Shown one piece after another: positions 38,201-53,200 of a DNA stretch of 64,000 nucleotides. This DNA comes from Sceloporus undulatus (taxonomy: Eukaryota > Chordata > Lepidosauria > Squamata > Phrynosomatidae): positions 231,383,613-231,447,612 of the forward strand of contig NC_056522.1 in the NCBI RefSeq assembly GCF_019175285.1, given 5' to 3'. The position numbers and the translations under genes were made by a program. How positions within the stretch are numbered: position 1 is the stretch's first letter; each line of letters opens with the position of its first letter. Under the pieces are notes generated by a model that made no database searches, had not been told where the DNA came from, and saw only the letters and a program-made list of their open reading frames with translations.

Positions 38201-41200
38201 AAAATCCATGGATGCTCAAGTCCCATTAAACATAATAGCATAGCAAAACGATGTTCCTCATATAAAATGAAAAATCAAGGTTTGCTATTTGGAATTTATA
38301 CTTTTTAAAAAATATTTTCAAGCCATGGATAATTGAATCAGTGGATAAGAAATCCGTGAATAAGGAGGGCCGAGTGTAGTTATCAGCATCTCTCTTAAAA
38401 TATGATCTGCTCTAATTCCATTCACAATGAAATTTAAAAATACAATTGTTCATTTACCTGTGCAGCAAATTGTCGAGCTTCTTCCAAGGGAGCATCTGAA
38501 GGGAAACTGTTAGTAAAGGATGATCCATCTGGAAGGCGAAACTGGATTCTTGCTATAGCACTAGGGAAGGGTACATCAGGTTAAAGAATTTGTTTTGTTT
38601 AAAGTATCATCCTTCCTGAGTTAAATTACTTTGCATGTAATTCCAAGTGATGTTCATTTAAAGATGCAGAATGTTGTTTGAAATCTGGTAACACTATCAG
38701 TGTGCTAAACTATGTTCAGAATATAGAAGAAACATTGTCTTTGCTAAAAGAAACCAAAATAGTGTGTGAGGAGATGAAATTAACTGCCTGTAGAAACCAA
38801 AGAATTCATGGTCCTACAATATGCAAGGTAAACTCTGCACAAGTGAGATAGAAAAGTTTTGGATGGTAGGTTGTAAAAACAATTCACCTTCGTTCTCTCT
38901 GGGATGCTTCCTTCCTGGCTTCAATTTCAGCTTGCTTAGCCTGGAGAGCAGCAGCTTTTGCAGCATCCGCTTCTTCCTTTGACCTTGCAAAACGAGCTGC
39001 TCTTTCCGCACGATCCTTCATAAGAACAAAAATACATTTGTTACAGCTCTGACTTTAAGTTAATTTAAAATTATTAATACGTTTGCACCTATAAGTATTA
39101 TCAATGACTGATTACAACCAACCAACTCCATTTAAGTACTGCTAAGTCTGGATCCTTTCTATTTAATACAGCAGGAATGAAAAATGAAATTGTGTGGGAA
39201 AATCAGTGAAGGTAATCATTTGTTCTCAATATTTACTAAATTTGTCAAAGAAATATCTGCCACTATGAAATGTAAAAATGATGGAATAAAACCTTCTTAT
39301 AACTTTACTGCATAAAAAATAAATGCATGCAAATCAAGTTGAAAGAAGTAATCATCCCACTACAGTGGGCCCTTTGTACATGTGGGGGATCCATTTCGAA
39401 CCCCCCTGCATATGGCAAAAAACGCAGGACCTCAAGTCCTGTTGACTTCTTTGGCCGCAGGCTTGCCATGCACGGAAGCTTAAGTCCACATATGGCAAGC
39501 CCGTGTATGGAGTGGGCAGGATGTATATTATGTGCTGGTCAGACCTCATCTGGAATACAGCATTCATTTCTGGGTATCTCGTTTCAATAAGGATATAGAC
39601 AAGTTGGAGAGGATTCAAAGAGCAACAAGGATTATAAGAGGTTTAGAGAACAAATATATGAGGAAAGATGGAAAAGAGCATCCTCAGCTTGGTGAAGAGA
39701 AAACTGAAGGGTGACATTACTGCACTCTTTAATGACCTCAAGGGCTGTCACAGAGAGGAAGGGGAAGGTCTTTTTCTGCTGCAGTAGGACCAGGTTTAAT
39801 GGTTTGAAGTTACAGAAAGTTCGATTTCTGTAAGGAAGGAATGTTAGAAGTAAGAGTGATTTGGCAATGGAACCAATTGCCTAGAGAGGAGTCTCCTTCT
39901 CTGGATGCTTTTGAAATGAGGCTGGACTGCTACTTGCTGAGGATGCTTTAACAGGAGATCCTAAACGAAACAGGGTGTTGGACATGTGACCTCTTCCAAC
40001 TCTATAATTCTATAGCAGGTTTCAGATTTACTAATGTCACCTAATTCCCCTACTAAACAATCAACCACTTGCCAATGCAATCTGCTGTCTGATGCGTTCC
40101 CTAGCAGCTTTGTCTTCAGCCTTTTCTCTGTTCCTTTCTTCTAATAATCGTTTTGTTAGTTCTTCTTCTTGTTTCCTTTTGTATTCTAACATCTCCTTTC
40201 CACTTTTTCTTCTTTCAATTTCTCTCTTGATTTCTTTCTAAACATGAAAAGAGAACATTTATTTCAAATATTACAGTGAAGACAGAATATAGTTATGAGG
40301 CAAACCAATTTTAAGCTTTCATTAAGCATATTTACATATTTCAAGGGCTACAGTAATTTCAGCTTACAGGACTGTCTACATAGTTCTATCCTGCCCTAAC
40401 CAACAAAAATGCAATAAAATGCAATGTTAAAAATTTAACTACAGTCTTCCCTTACTCTATTCTAAAAGAGAGCTAACATCTGGCGTCCCTCAGGGCGCCA
40501 TATTGTCTCCCATGATGTTTAACGTTTACATGAAGCCGCTGGGCGAGATCATCCAGAGACATGGGGCGGGGTGTTATCAGTACACTGATGACAACCAAAT
40601 TTGTTTCTCCATGTGTCAGTGACCAAGGATGGCATCTCCCCTCTGAATGACTGTCTGAAGTCAGTAATGGACTGGATGAGGGAAAATAGACTTAAGCTGA
40701 ATCCAAATAAAACAGAGGTACTCGCTATAGGCAACCCCAATCTGGGTATGGAGGTATGTTCATTGGTCTTGGACCGAGTCACACTTCCACTAAAGAACTA
40801 TGTTCACAGCTTGGGGGTGGTCCTGGATTCGTCGCTTCAGCTGTCATCTCAGGTGGATGCGACGGCCAGGAGTGTCTGTTATCAGCTTCGGCTGATATGC
40901 CAGTTGCGACCCTACCTGGAACTGGGCAATCTAGAAACGGTTGTACATTCACTAGTAACCTCTCGTCTCAATTTTCTTCAATGCGCTCTGCATGGAGCTA
41001 CCCTTGTGCCATAATCGGAAGCTTCAACTGGTTCAAAATATGACAGCCAGATTGGTCACAGGAAAATCCAAATTTGATCATATTACACCTATTCTGAAAT
41101 CATTACACTGGCTGCCTATCAGCTTCTGGGCACAGAACAAGGTGTTGGTTATTACCTATAAAGCCCTACATGGCCTGGATCTAGCATAGTTGAGGGAACG

Positions 41201-44200
41201 CCTCCTCCCATATAATCCTTTTCACACACTCAGGTCCTCTGGGAAAAACTTATTGCAATCTAGAAAACTAGATTGGTTGCGACTTCCCAGAGGACCTTTT
41301 CAACTGCCGCTCTAAAAAATTGAAATGACCTGCGGGAGGAGATCCACTATATCGCACCTCTTGACGCATTCAAAAAGGCGATAAAAACTGATCTCTTCTG
41401 GCGGGCCTTCCCAGACTGACCTCCTAATAGAATAGACTTACCTGCCGACTGAACCCGGCCCCCCCCCCCCATACTGCTACTCTGGTTTTCATAGTTTTAA
41501 GTAACGTTATTATTGATGGTATGGTTTTATTGCTCTATTGTTTCATTTATATGTGAGGGAAGGAGGGTTTAAGGATTGGGGAGATTAAGGGATTGTTTTT
41601 ACTTTTGCCTGTGTTATTTGTCTTAATTTTACTGTTACCTGCCACGATCCTCAAAAAGGGAGAGGCAGGATACAAATAAATATTTTATTAGTCATTATTA
41701 TTATATATACTCCACACACCTCCATGCCACCATTCTCTGAAGATGCCAGCCACAAATGCAGGCGAAATGTTAGGAATAAATGTCAGGAATAAATGAACAT
41801 GGCCACATAGTCCAAAAAACCCACAAAAAACTATAGTCTTACCTGTTTTTCTTCTTTCTTTTTCTCTTCTCTTCTTTCTTCAAGTTTTTGTGTCACTCTA
41901 CATTTTGGTGAGGACAAACAGAAACACATACCACTGATACCTCTTTTTTAAAAGAAATGTTAGAATCAGGAGATCAAGAATAGCTTGGTGTGGTTCCTGG
42001 AATCAATTTTAACAAAGAAACTGCTGCTCCAAACCATTTGTCTCCAAGAAATAAAGGCAATAAAGTGATGTTTTTTATGCATGGCTTCATCGCAAATACA
42101 AAGGAGACATTATTATTACTATTATTATTATTGTATAAACAGTAAAAATTTAAATTTCTTGTAGTTCATTGCAAAACACCCGCACTCCTTTAAAATATAA
42201 AAATATTTGGTTGCACATTGGTAACTATCAAAATATACATTTTACAGAAACTGAAATGCCTGCATTCTTTGATCTAAAAACAAGTAGATAAAAGTCCAAA
42301 ACACATTGCAGAAATAATCCAGTTTGAGGCTGCTTTAACTGTCCTGGCTCAGTGCTAGAGAATTCTGGGAACTGTAGTTTTGTAAGACATTTAGCCATCT
42401 CTGTCAGAGATAGCTCTGGTGTCATAATAAACTACAATTCCTAGGACTCCCTAGCACTGAGCCAGGGTAGTTAAAGCAATCACAAACTGAATTATTTCTT
42501 CAGTGTGTTTTGGACCAAAGTCTGAGAAAATACCTAGTCGTCTGTTTTTTATCTCTTAAATAGCCTGAGGATCTTTTTTTATTCTGTTTTAGCTTCATCT
42601 GGGAGACTATAAATAGAATAGCCCCCCCCCAATATTTTAACAATGTATTCTGTATAGTTTAGGTCAAGAACGGGGGGGGGGGGGCTATGCCTCATAGAAC
42701 TCCATTTTGGAGCCCCATTTTGCAGCTTACGGCACTTTTTAAAAAATGTGGGCTGGAATCCTGTAAGGTCTTTACATGCACATTAGATGCCATAATTAGA
42801 GTGCTATGCACTGAATCCAAGCACTACGCCCCCAATTCCCATTTACTAGGCAGCAGCATCTGCAATCAATGGGGCAGAAGGTCAGGCACTTAAGCGGCAA
42901 GGGAACAGAACCCTGTTGGATTGCAGTGCCAGCTTCCTGATAAGTGGAGACTGGGAGACTTTTATAGGCCCTATGTAGATCCTAAACAATGTTAAAAGTC
43001 ATAAGTATCTCCAGGTTACACATTTGTAACTGTAATACGGGATTCTGGCTATTATTATTTTTTCACAAGTGAGGGTTTTTTTGCCCTAAAATTAAATCAA
43101 AACTACTGTGAAATGGGCCAAGCAAACCCCACTACCACTCTAATAATGCCCACTATCTGCAAAACTCAGAAACAAAACAGAAAACCATCCAAAACCAGAT
43201 GTGATGCAACACCACTCCTTGTTAAGTTGGAGACATGAAGAGGGGGAGTATTAAGGGTGGAAGTAGAGAAGGAAAATAGCTGGGGCTATGAAATTCTTGT
43301 TCCTTAAGATGGTAGGCAGTAAAAGACTGAGGACAAAGGGGGGGGGGGTGTCCCTCTTTACGTTTGTCCTGCCTACTGGAAGCAATTGGAGAGGAACAAC
43401 CCATGATTCAGGATGTTGCATCCTTATCTATTGGGAAACAGAAAACTAACCAAAACCAGATGTGATGCAAAATAGCTTCTTCTTAAGTTGGAGACATGAG
43501 TGGGGAGTCAAGAGGCGAAAAATGGGCCATGTCCCTTCCATGGTTGGACACCCTTGGTTCAGGTGTTTAGCAATATTTACAAAATGATAAATAACAGCCC
43601 TCTCCTGGACTAATGCAGTCTGATGGTTATGGAAAGCCTTACCCTATAGGCTACCATATGCCTGCCATGGTCTCATCATCTCTCTCTGCTCCACCTCCAC
43701 CTCTCTGGTGTTACATCATAATCAGATGTTGCCATGACAGCCACCAAGTGTCAGGGGCACTTTCAGAAGAAATACTCTGAACATGTGATCTTGAAGTTAT
43801 GTTTGCATACGTATGCCAGTTTTTCACAGAACTTTGTGTGAAGAACAATATCTTACAGAATATATTCAAAGTCTGAAAACATAGCATACCTTTCTACTTT
43901 AGCTGTAATGTCATCTGAAGTCTGTTCCAGCCTTCTTTCACTGTCTTCATTTGTTTGTGCCAAATTTACTTCAGCTTAAAACAATTTAGAAATTACAGAA
44001 TAGAAAAAAGAAAAAAGGATGAAGAGAAAACTTGTATTAAACCTTTAAACTATTGGTATATACATTTTAGAGTGACATTATGCTACACCAAGAAAGAAAT
44101 CAAGAATCTAAACTGACAAAGACACCACCCTACTGCTTCAACACAAAACTGCTGTCCTGAAAACTTCAATTTTTACATGTTAGGTCCTTTTAAATACCTT

Positions 44201-47200
44201 ATGTTGTTCCAAATGTCCCATGCCAAACTAATACATGCAATCACTGACTTTCATCAGGAATACCTATGTATCTGACTCTCTCTCCACTCACTCCTGTATC
44301 ACTCTTCCCAGGTATTCAAAAGGACACTGTATGTCTGGCTGTGTTCTGTTCCTGACCCATTACGAGAGACATAAGTTTGAAATACAGGTCACAAATGAGG
44401 AGTGGCATGATAGATACAAGCGGCAGCATGGCAGAGAATAGAAAGCAATTAAGGGACTACAGCATGATGAGCAGACTAAAAAGATAGTCAAAACCTACTA
44501 CTGAAAAGCTGCACTAATTGTTTAAATTAAATATTAATCTTAAGAGCACTGCATATCTCAAAAAGAAAGTTATCCATATGTAGTGAACTACTAACACTTA
44601 CCAGGTGTTGTTAAATGTGGCCTTCCAGATTGTGCTTCACAGGTGTCAGGTGTTTGGAAGTCCTCTGGGACATTATATAAAGAGGACGAACAAGAAGCAG
44701 AACTTTCTACTGCTTCATTTTTTAACATGTGCATCTAAGAAAGAAAGAAGTGTTGACATTCCTAACTGCTGTAGTTCCAAAGTAGTATTTCTGATATCAC
44801 TTTGTGTATTAAATACAGGGACAACCCAACTTTCCCCATTCCATCCAGTCTGTCAATAGTAAACATAGGCAATAGTGGCATTCAATAAAACACAGTGTAA
44901 TCCTATACATGTCAGTTCTGGAGTTAGTCCTACTGCTTTTTTTATTTAGAAGAAATTCCAGCAGTGTTCAATGGAGCTTAGTCCAATAAAGTATACAACA
45001 CCACAGTCCTAGGCTACAGTCCTCAGTTTTTTCAACTGTGGGCCACTGAAATCAATGAAGCTTACTTCCATGTAAGATTCCTGTCCTCTTTTGCCACTAT
45101 ACCCTACTCCTGATGTCTGATGATAATACATAGTGAAGGGGGAAAGGAATGTATAATAATTATGCCACTTTCAACAGTGGAGAATACCTCAAGTCTGCAC
45201 ACTCCCAGGCTGCAAAATTATGGGGTAGCAAACTCCAGACATTTAATTGTGAAGCTGGAAGTAACAGAAGGTTGACTAAGCCAAATCTAATGTGATAATT
45301 GAACTAGTTGATTATTAATTTGTTCAACAGAATTTTGAGTGAACCAATATTAGAAGGTTGGTAAAGGAAGTAGCACTATATAGTAAAACACAGATAGTAT
45401 ATGTAAAATGCAATTGAATGGGGGTTGAAACCAAATGAAAATATTACGTGACCATCTAGTTTAACTGGATGGAAAATTCCATTCCATTTGCAAATATGCT
45501 ATTAGCTTTGTTCAAATGGAATGAGCCAATCATAAAGCTGAGAGTAGTAGGTGTGTGGAATTATGTGATACAGTTGCAGATCAGAACTCAAGAACTAATA
45601 ATAGATGGATCATAAAGCAGCTCTCATCCCTAACTTGTGATCTGTCTTGTCCTGAAGAACTAAAATATATCAGGGAGAAGATATAAAGTCCATTTGTAGA
45701 GCCCACTAGAAAAAAAAACCCAGTTATTCTTCTAGCAGAACTCCTTGCTATTCATATTAAAATATCTCTGTACACAATACAATATAATTGTTGAATTGAG
45801 CAAAACATAAATATGCTTACAATTAGCAAGAGTATATAGATTCAGCAGTTCCACAGAACAGTCATCTTTTGTCTGGTAAACACAATTTGCAAGAAACACA
45901 ATACTGAAAAAAACAAAACAGTTACCTGTTTGACTTTATGAATTCTTGTAATAAGTTCCTCTGCAGAAACACTGCCAGCAATTACTTCCAAGGGGACTCC
46001 ATTGTCTCCTATAAAGAAACTGGATGGAACACACACTACAGGATCTATGTAGTAATAGTAAAGGACAGTTTATTGCTTGTTTGGAAATTGGAAAAGAAAA
46101 TCAACTATTAGTAGTAAAGTGAGATGATTTCAACACGTAGGCTAACAGATCATGAAGCAAACTGGTGTTTCCAACAGAAAACTATCATGATTCTCTACAC
46201 AGAGTTAACAAGTACACCAATTAACAACTATTTTGCAGTTTCCTCAACAGAAACATACAATTATTTTTAGAGTTTGTTTTCCATATATCCTTTCCAGTGA
46301 ATCAGAGCCCAAATTAAAAGAAGCACTTATCAGTTCTGCCAAAGAACAGTTGGTCTGTCACCCTGAGATTCTTCTGTTGAACAGGAATCATACATGTTGA
46401 TTCTAACCTGCTAGACCATGTCTAAGCTCAGTCTAGTCCATCATTATGTTTCCAACTGTAGCCAATCAGGTACCTATAGAGATCTTATAATAGACTGCCA
46501 TTGTCATCCTTTTTATCTGCTACCAAGAAATAAACTACCTTAGTACATGTGTTAAATTTCAGTACATGTGTAACAAATGTTGATTTAAGCCTTTTATAAC
46601 CATCTCAAGCTAGTGGCCATGCAAAATTTGGAAAAGCTATTTTTTTGAATGACAATTCTCCAAATTCCCTAGGCACACCATGGTTCTAAAAGTTGGTGTC
46701 CAAGACAATATCTTTTCAAAACACTATTGTTATTACCACATTTTGTGGTAGCAGCTGTGTCTGTGAGATGGTGCTCATGTGACTGACATATAATCAAAGA
46801 TGTGTAACTACACTAACAACATGGTAATCAGGTAGCATGATAGGATGATTAAGAGAAGTTCAACCATGCTGCAACAATACTTTCATGCGAAGAGCTTCCT
46901 GCATGTAAAGATGCCTCAAGGTTTCAGTTTTTGGTAGATACGTACATCCTTAAAATAAGCAGTCCTTACATAAAACTAAGAAAAACACAGAATGAGAATA
47001 ATTGTGATAAACGTTTTTGGAAAGCACCAATTTATATAGTACCATAGGTGCACACACTGTAAGTTCTGCTCCAAGGAGTTTACAATTTAAAATGTGACAA
47101 GGGGGAAACAACAGAGGGAGAGAAGAACAGGGGAGGGAGAATCAAACAAGGAAGTAATATTAAATTGTTTCAGTTACATATGCTTATCTTAACCATGGTT

Positions 47201-50200
47201 CCAGTTACAGTACACAGGTGAAATGGGGGTCATGACACAGATTCCACAGAAAACATGGGATCTGAGGAGAGATCTAAATTAACTAAGAGATGTGGCATCA
47301 GGCAAGTAATCTCAGAAGGACAGCATCTTCTGAGGGAGTAAGAGTTCCTATTGTTTGGCCTTGTAACAACCAAGTTCACCAGAAATGGCAATGCAGTGCT
47401 TCCACATTGGTCCATTTGAGTAATTTTTGAAGCAAATTATCTTTCATCATTCTAAAATGGAATAGTTAATATCATCAGTGCAAAGGATACAGATCTGTGA
47501 GAACTGCAGGCAGGCTTCACTGTATAAAAGAAAGGATCTGTTTAGCAAACCATTCTAATCATCTGCCTTTGCATGAAATATTCAGTGACTGCTGAATGTA
47601 TGACTGCTAAAACATTTGTACCTTTACAACACTGTACTGGGATTAAGCAATACCATGCTACATTAGCATACTACTGTAATAGTATATGTGTAATCATAAC
47701 CAAATATGTCATTTTCTAAATAATTATACAAACCATTTTGCAAAGGGATCTTTTGTAGCACCCTTGAAACTGAGTAACTTAAGCTTTCTTAGACTTAAGT
47801 CTACTTCCTAAGACGTATTTAAGGAAGTACACTTAAGTTTACAAAAGCTTATTCTTTCTCTCAGTCTCAAAGGTGCTATAAGATCTCTTTGCCTACTGAT
47901 CCAGACTAATACAGCTCTGTCCCCGAATAATAATGATTTTAGACAGGCAAGTCATTTTTGCGGTACAAGGTAAGATGGAATTAAGTCCCCTTCCACTACT
48001 TATTTGGCTTTCCTACTTTCTAAACTGTTTCCATTCAACTTTATTAAGAAAACATACTTTTGAGAACACACACTGGGCCCCTGGTATCCGCTGGATTTTG
48101 GTTCCAGGGCTCAGTATGGATACTAAAACTGTGGATGCTCAAGTCCCATTATACACAATGGTGTCCCTTGTATAAAATGCCAAAAATCAATGTTTGCTTT
48201 TTATTTTATTTTTTTAGAAAGTATTTTCAAGCTGTGGATGACTGAATCTGTGGGTGCAGAATCCATGGATATGGAGGGCCAACTGTATAATTTTAAGGGT
48301 ATAGAACATCACACACACCCTAAAAAAGGCAGCCAAAGACAGGGTGGAAGGAAGAGTGCCAACCCACACGCTGTATGCATAGTGCAAGTCCCACCAGCAA
48401 AAGCACTTGGGAAGGAAGAAGTGACGAAATGGGTGTGCACACACATAAACATGCTGCTTAACCTTTTCCTTATGCAATACTTCTCCACTACAAATCACCT
48501 TACAAGGAAGGAACTAATCTTCTGGCAAATGAAGGTGAAAGGTGATTTGATAAAACAAGGAAATAAAGTGCTATACCTTCCCTGTTTTTCAGCAAAAGAA
48601 AACTTTAGGTCTCCCCACTAATAAGTTATTTCCTCTCAAAGTGGTGTATCATATGGAGGGGAAATAAAACAGACCCTAAGTCTTCCTATAAGTATCATGG
48701 CTTTTAACTTTCAGAGTGAAAAGATAAATGAAAGCCAGAACTTTATTTGGCTGATGATAATGCAGTAAAATGTAACACCTTTTTTCTCCATTTATAATGC
48801 CTTTCAATAGCTGAACCCATGTTAGAGAAATGTGTCACAAAAAGTAAATATTACTGACAAACAAAACAAAAGAAGTTGTCAAACCTTTTGGTGTCAATTT
48901 TAATAGCCACAAAGCCATCTGTTCCTGCCTCAGTCACTTTCTCATTCTCCCAGCTGGCAGCCATCTCTCTGGACTGTTCATCATCCCCTGTAGGGAAAAA
49001 AATTCAACAGATGCAAATATATACTGACCACAAAGTATAGTGTATTAGAAATGCAATCCTATCTGCAACACCTAGGCATGATTTCATAGCAAGGGCAATC
49101 ATATCACTACAGTATTGCATCAACATTAAATCCAGACCAAAAGGATGTCACAAGCAGAAAGCAGGTGCAACCAAAACACAGCAAGTAGCTCCAGGTGAGC
49201 CAAACAAGAGCAATGTGTAAAGGAGAGGAAAACAGTCTCACAAAAATGCCACAAAACTATTTAGTGCTCAGGTGAGACATTTTCAGTTCAAAATTGATGC
49301 CACTGTGCTAAAAAAATATATTCAAACTGCAGTGGATGAACTCTGTCTTAATTATTTTGTTGTGCTCTTAACAAATTACATTTTAAGCCATCCATTTAAC
49401 ACTAAAACACACCAAGGATGTACACTTCTATGAAACAAGATAGGGTTTACAAAAATGGAAGGGACAAAAATGTCCTGAAATCTTCCTGTACAACAACAGA
49501 AAATTATTTTAAAATTTATTACATTTGTATTCTATGACACTCCAAGGACTATAAAGTATTATGGCTCCACTAAGCCTTCTAGCTCCAGCCAACACTTTAT
49601 TGTCAATGAACATCACCAACCTTCTAAAGATTGTCCTAGAATTTTTGTTGCCTTGTCTCCCCTTTTTTTTTTGTTCACATTTAGAGAATTCCCATGTACA
49701 AAGAACCCAACCCAATATGTATATCCCCATTTCACAGTACAACCGACAAGCACAAAATTATCCGACATTAGAAAATAAGCAGATCAAGCCATGGTTCTAT
49801 TTCTAAACTGGACCTTCCCAATGGGGGGAAAAACACAACTATTTGATAGTTGCTAATTGACTAGGTTGTATCTAAAACCACGTGCTCATCAGTATATTGG
49901 CAACCATTGTTGAAATGGATTCCTCCACTCGACAGCCCCTATACATCATCAAAATGTTCTCTGGAAGGTAATGAGAACTTCAGCACATGTGGGGGTGGGT
50001 GGGAGCAACAATAGGGAACAAAAGGAAGTCCTCTTGTCCACGCAGAAGTTGTCCCATATGACATGGGATGCAGCTCATTATATTCTGTATAATTTTCTCA
50101 AATACAAATAGTTGATATTTATTTTATAATCTCTTGTCCCTACTAAGAGCAATCACTGAAGCAAAACAAGACAACACACACACAGGACAACAGATTTAGA

Positions 50201-53200
50201 TATGTACAATGAGGCTTGTGGAACCTCCCTCCCTCTTTCTTCCCACAGCAGCACTCCTGAAAACATTATAAAGAAAGTTGTCTCCCTTGCTGAACATAGT
50301 ACAGAGGTAAAGAGAGGTACATGAAATTAGACAAAGGTTTGTATATTTATCTGCAATTACAGTGGATCCTTGTTATACGCTGGGGTTTGGTTCCAAGATC
50401 CCCCGTGTATAACAAAATCCGTGTATGCTCAAGTCCCATTAAGTATAATGACATAGCAAAATGGTGTCCCTAATAAAAAATGGAACATCAAGGTAAATTT
50501 ATACTTTTTTGGAACATTTTCAAACCGTGTATGCTTGAATCCGTGTATAAAAAATCCGTGTATAAGAAGGGCCGACTGTACTTACCAGCAAGGGAACTAC
50601 TGATAATGACACTAAAGCATAAACATGTAGAAAACAACACAGACCTGCAGTTTCTCCATAACATAATGTACAAATTTGATATGTATAAATTAGATATGAA
50701 TTTTCAGACATCATAGATAAAGAAAAGAAACAGTCAAATCATTGCAAATTCACAGGAGCAATATCCAGCTTTAGTAAACAAAACATAATGGTATGAAGTC
50801 AAGTATCTTTATTTTTTACCAAAGTTTATGAAGGACACGGTTGTCATATATCCAGTACAACCCTTGAATCTGAGGAACTGGTACCTGCCACTTATCCTTG
50901 TCCAAAAAATATGTTCTCTCTAGGCATTTTCTAGGTCCTCTAAGGGGATTCTATGATATCCTTCCAACAGAAGTTAACCACAGAGTCATGCTGGAGGACC
51001 TAGAAATGCTTAGAGGGATGTTTTCTCTAGCTCCTCTAGCATGTTCTATGTCAACTTCCTTTGGATGTCCTTTATTTCAATAATGCTAACTATTATCTGT
51101 GGTTCTGCATTACCACAATAAATCCAGGAAGATATCCGGATATGGTGGTCATGTTGTACTACAATCCAGCCATCATGTTAAAATAGAAATCCTCCTGTTA
51201 CTGATTTAATATGTTTCAATCTGAGATCCTGAACAGAAATATACTGTTAAAAGTTCAAGCTCCCAATCTTCTATTGGAATTCAAAAATTTAAATTGATAT
51301 ATGATATAGTGAACTATATGAATAATTATATATATCCAGAAAGATTTTGGTCATAATTTCTAAAAGAAGCCCAAGAGACAAGGGAGTATCAAAATCAGTT
51401 GTGATATCTGCTTTCAAAGCCAGAGAAAAGATCTAGCTAGATTACAGCCACAGCCCTAAACAACAAAACAGAATGTCAAGAAATGAAATGTTCTTGACTA
51501 TTTCAGATGATCAAACTGCAGGAATTAGCTGAGAAATTATGTTCTGAACTGAAAATTAATTGTTTAGAGTTTTGTGGTCTCATAACAACTTTCTCTCTCT
51601 CTAAATCGTCAACTAAATATCTTTTAGCCTATTGGTTAGATTTCTTCTTTGATCAACCAACTGTTCTGTAAATCACGCATCAGAATATCCCAGAAGGCTT
51701 ATTTTATAGCTGTGAGATTTCTATGCTTTCTAGTCTTTTAAAGATGACTTCAGTGTATTTTAAGATCTACTAAGATCAACAGTAAAGTAGTATTCAACAT
51801 TTTGAGCCCTCACAATCTATAACGCAAAACAGAAGTTAATTTCTGCACTGTTAATAATACTTAGATATGAATAACAATGACAACATTTATATATAACATT
51901 CGTTCCACCAAAGGGCAGAACATCAAACATATATAATCAAAAACAGACTATAAAACACAAGACTATAACATGCTAAAATACTAAAATAATATGCCTGGCA
52001 ATAATGGCCCGTGTGTGCAGACTGAAAGCTCCTACAGTTATCAATGGTGAGGAAAGGATCATATCCCCTTGCAAGTCCCTGTTTACAACCAGAAACTGGA
52101 ATTCTCTTGAGTCAGTACTCAAATTATACCTTGGCTCCTTTCTTTTTTGTGTCCTTGTGTGCTTTAAGAAGGCAACTATGGAAGGGCACAATTCGGCTAA
52201 ACTTCTAAGTTACTTGATGCATTTGTATCTAGTCCTTTATCATGGAGCCAAAACCAATAAACATGGGACTTGGAAGAAGTCTCCCATTTAAGAACTGACC
52301 TGATTCAGACCTGCTTAGCTACAGAAGGGTAGTTACATTATAGATACCTTTGGTGAGATTCTGGGAATCAGTGCAAGAGGCTTAAGAATTCCACTGAGCT
52401 TTTGATTTACAGTATTTGTTTTCAATGAACAAGAATTCCAGTTTATGACTGGAAAACACAAACAGAATTGTTTTTCTTGTTTAAGTTCCAGTTAACTAGA
52501 GCAGCTGTAAAATCAAAATATCTGATTGGATTTACTGTTTACTGTTTAGTTTTCCATCTAACTTTCACTAACATACTGAGATTATGTTTTCACTCTCTCA
52601 CTAACTATATAGCTCTATAAAGGAAAAAAGTCACTACAGACTGTGACACATTTGCAGATATAAAGTAAAGCACACTGGAATGAGAGGAATTAGGTGAGAA
52701 AGTAATGTCAATAGGCTAACTGGGATCATTTAATTGTGCTTAAAAACAATACTATTGACAGAGGAGGGAAGGTGTAGAAAATAGCTAAGACAAGTCAACT
52801 GCCAGCACAGCTACAACTGCATACTCCTAATTTATTTCCCCAGTGAGAACCCAAAGAAAAAAACAAGGAGCTCATATGTGTTGATTTCCCATAGGAATGT
52901 TCCTCGTGTAACAAAGTACAAAGGAAATGTAGGAAACATATCATATACAAACTCACTACAGGATGCTTGTGTAGAAGAACATTTGTAAAATGCCACGTAC
53001 TGTATTTTCTTTAACAATGAGAAGATCTTGATGATTTTAATAGTCATCTAGTAGGGACATACTCACAAACATTCTGCCCTCTTCTGAACTGTTCAAGACT
53101 TTTCACCAGTTTGATGGGATCAGTTGGGCATTTTGTATTGGCCTAGTGTATTTTGAGATCTGACTATTTTCACTTCCATGGTTATTTTTGTCAGTGTTTC

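Noticed and set aside
40601-41014. 137-codon + strand open frame as a host gene
   Set aside because: It is reverse transcriptase of an L2-like LINE with broken frame.
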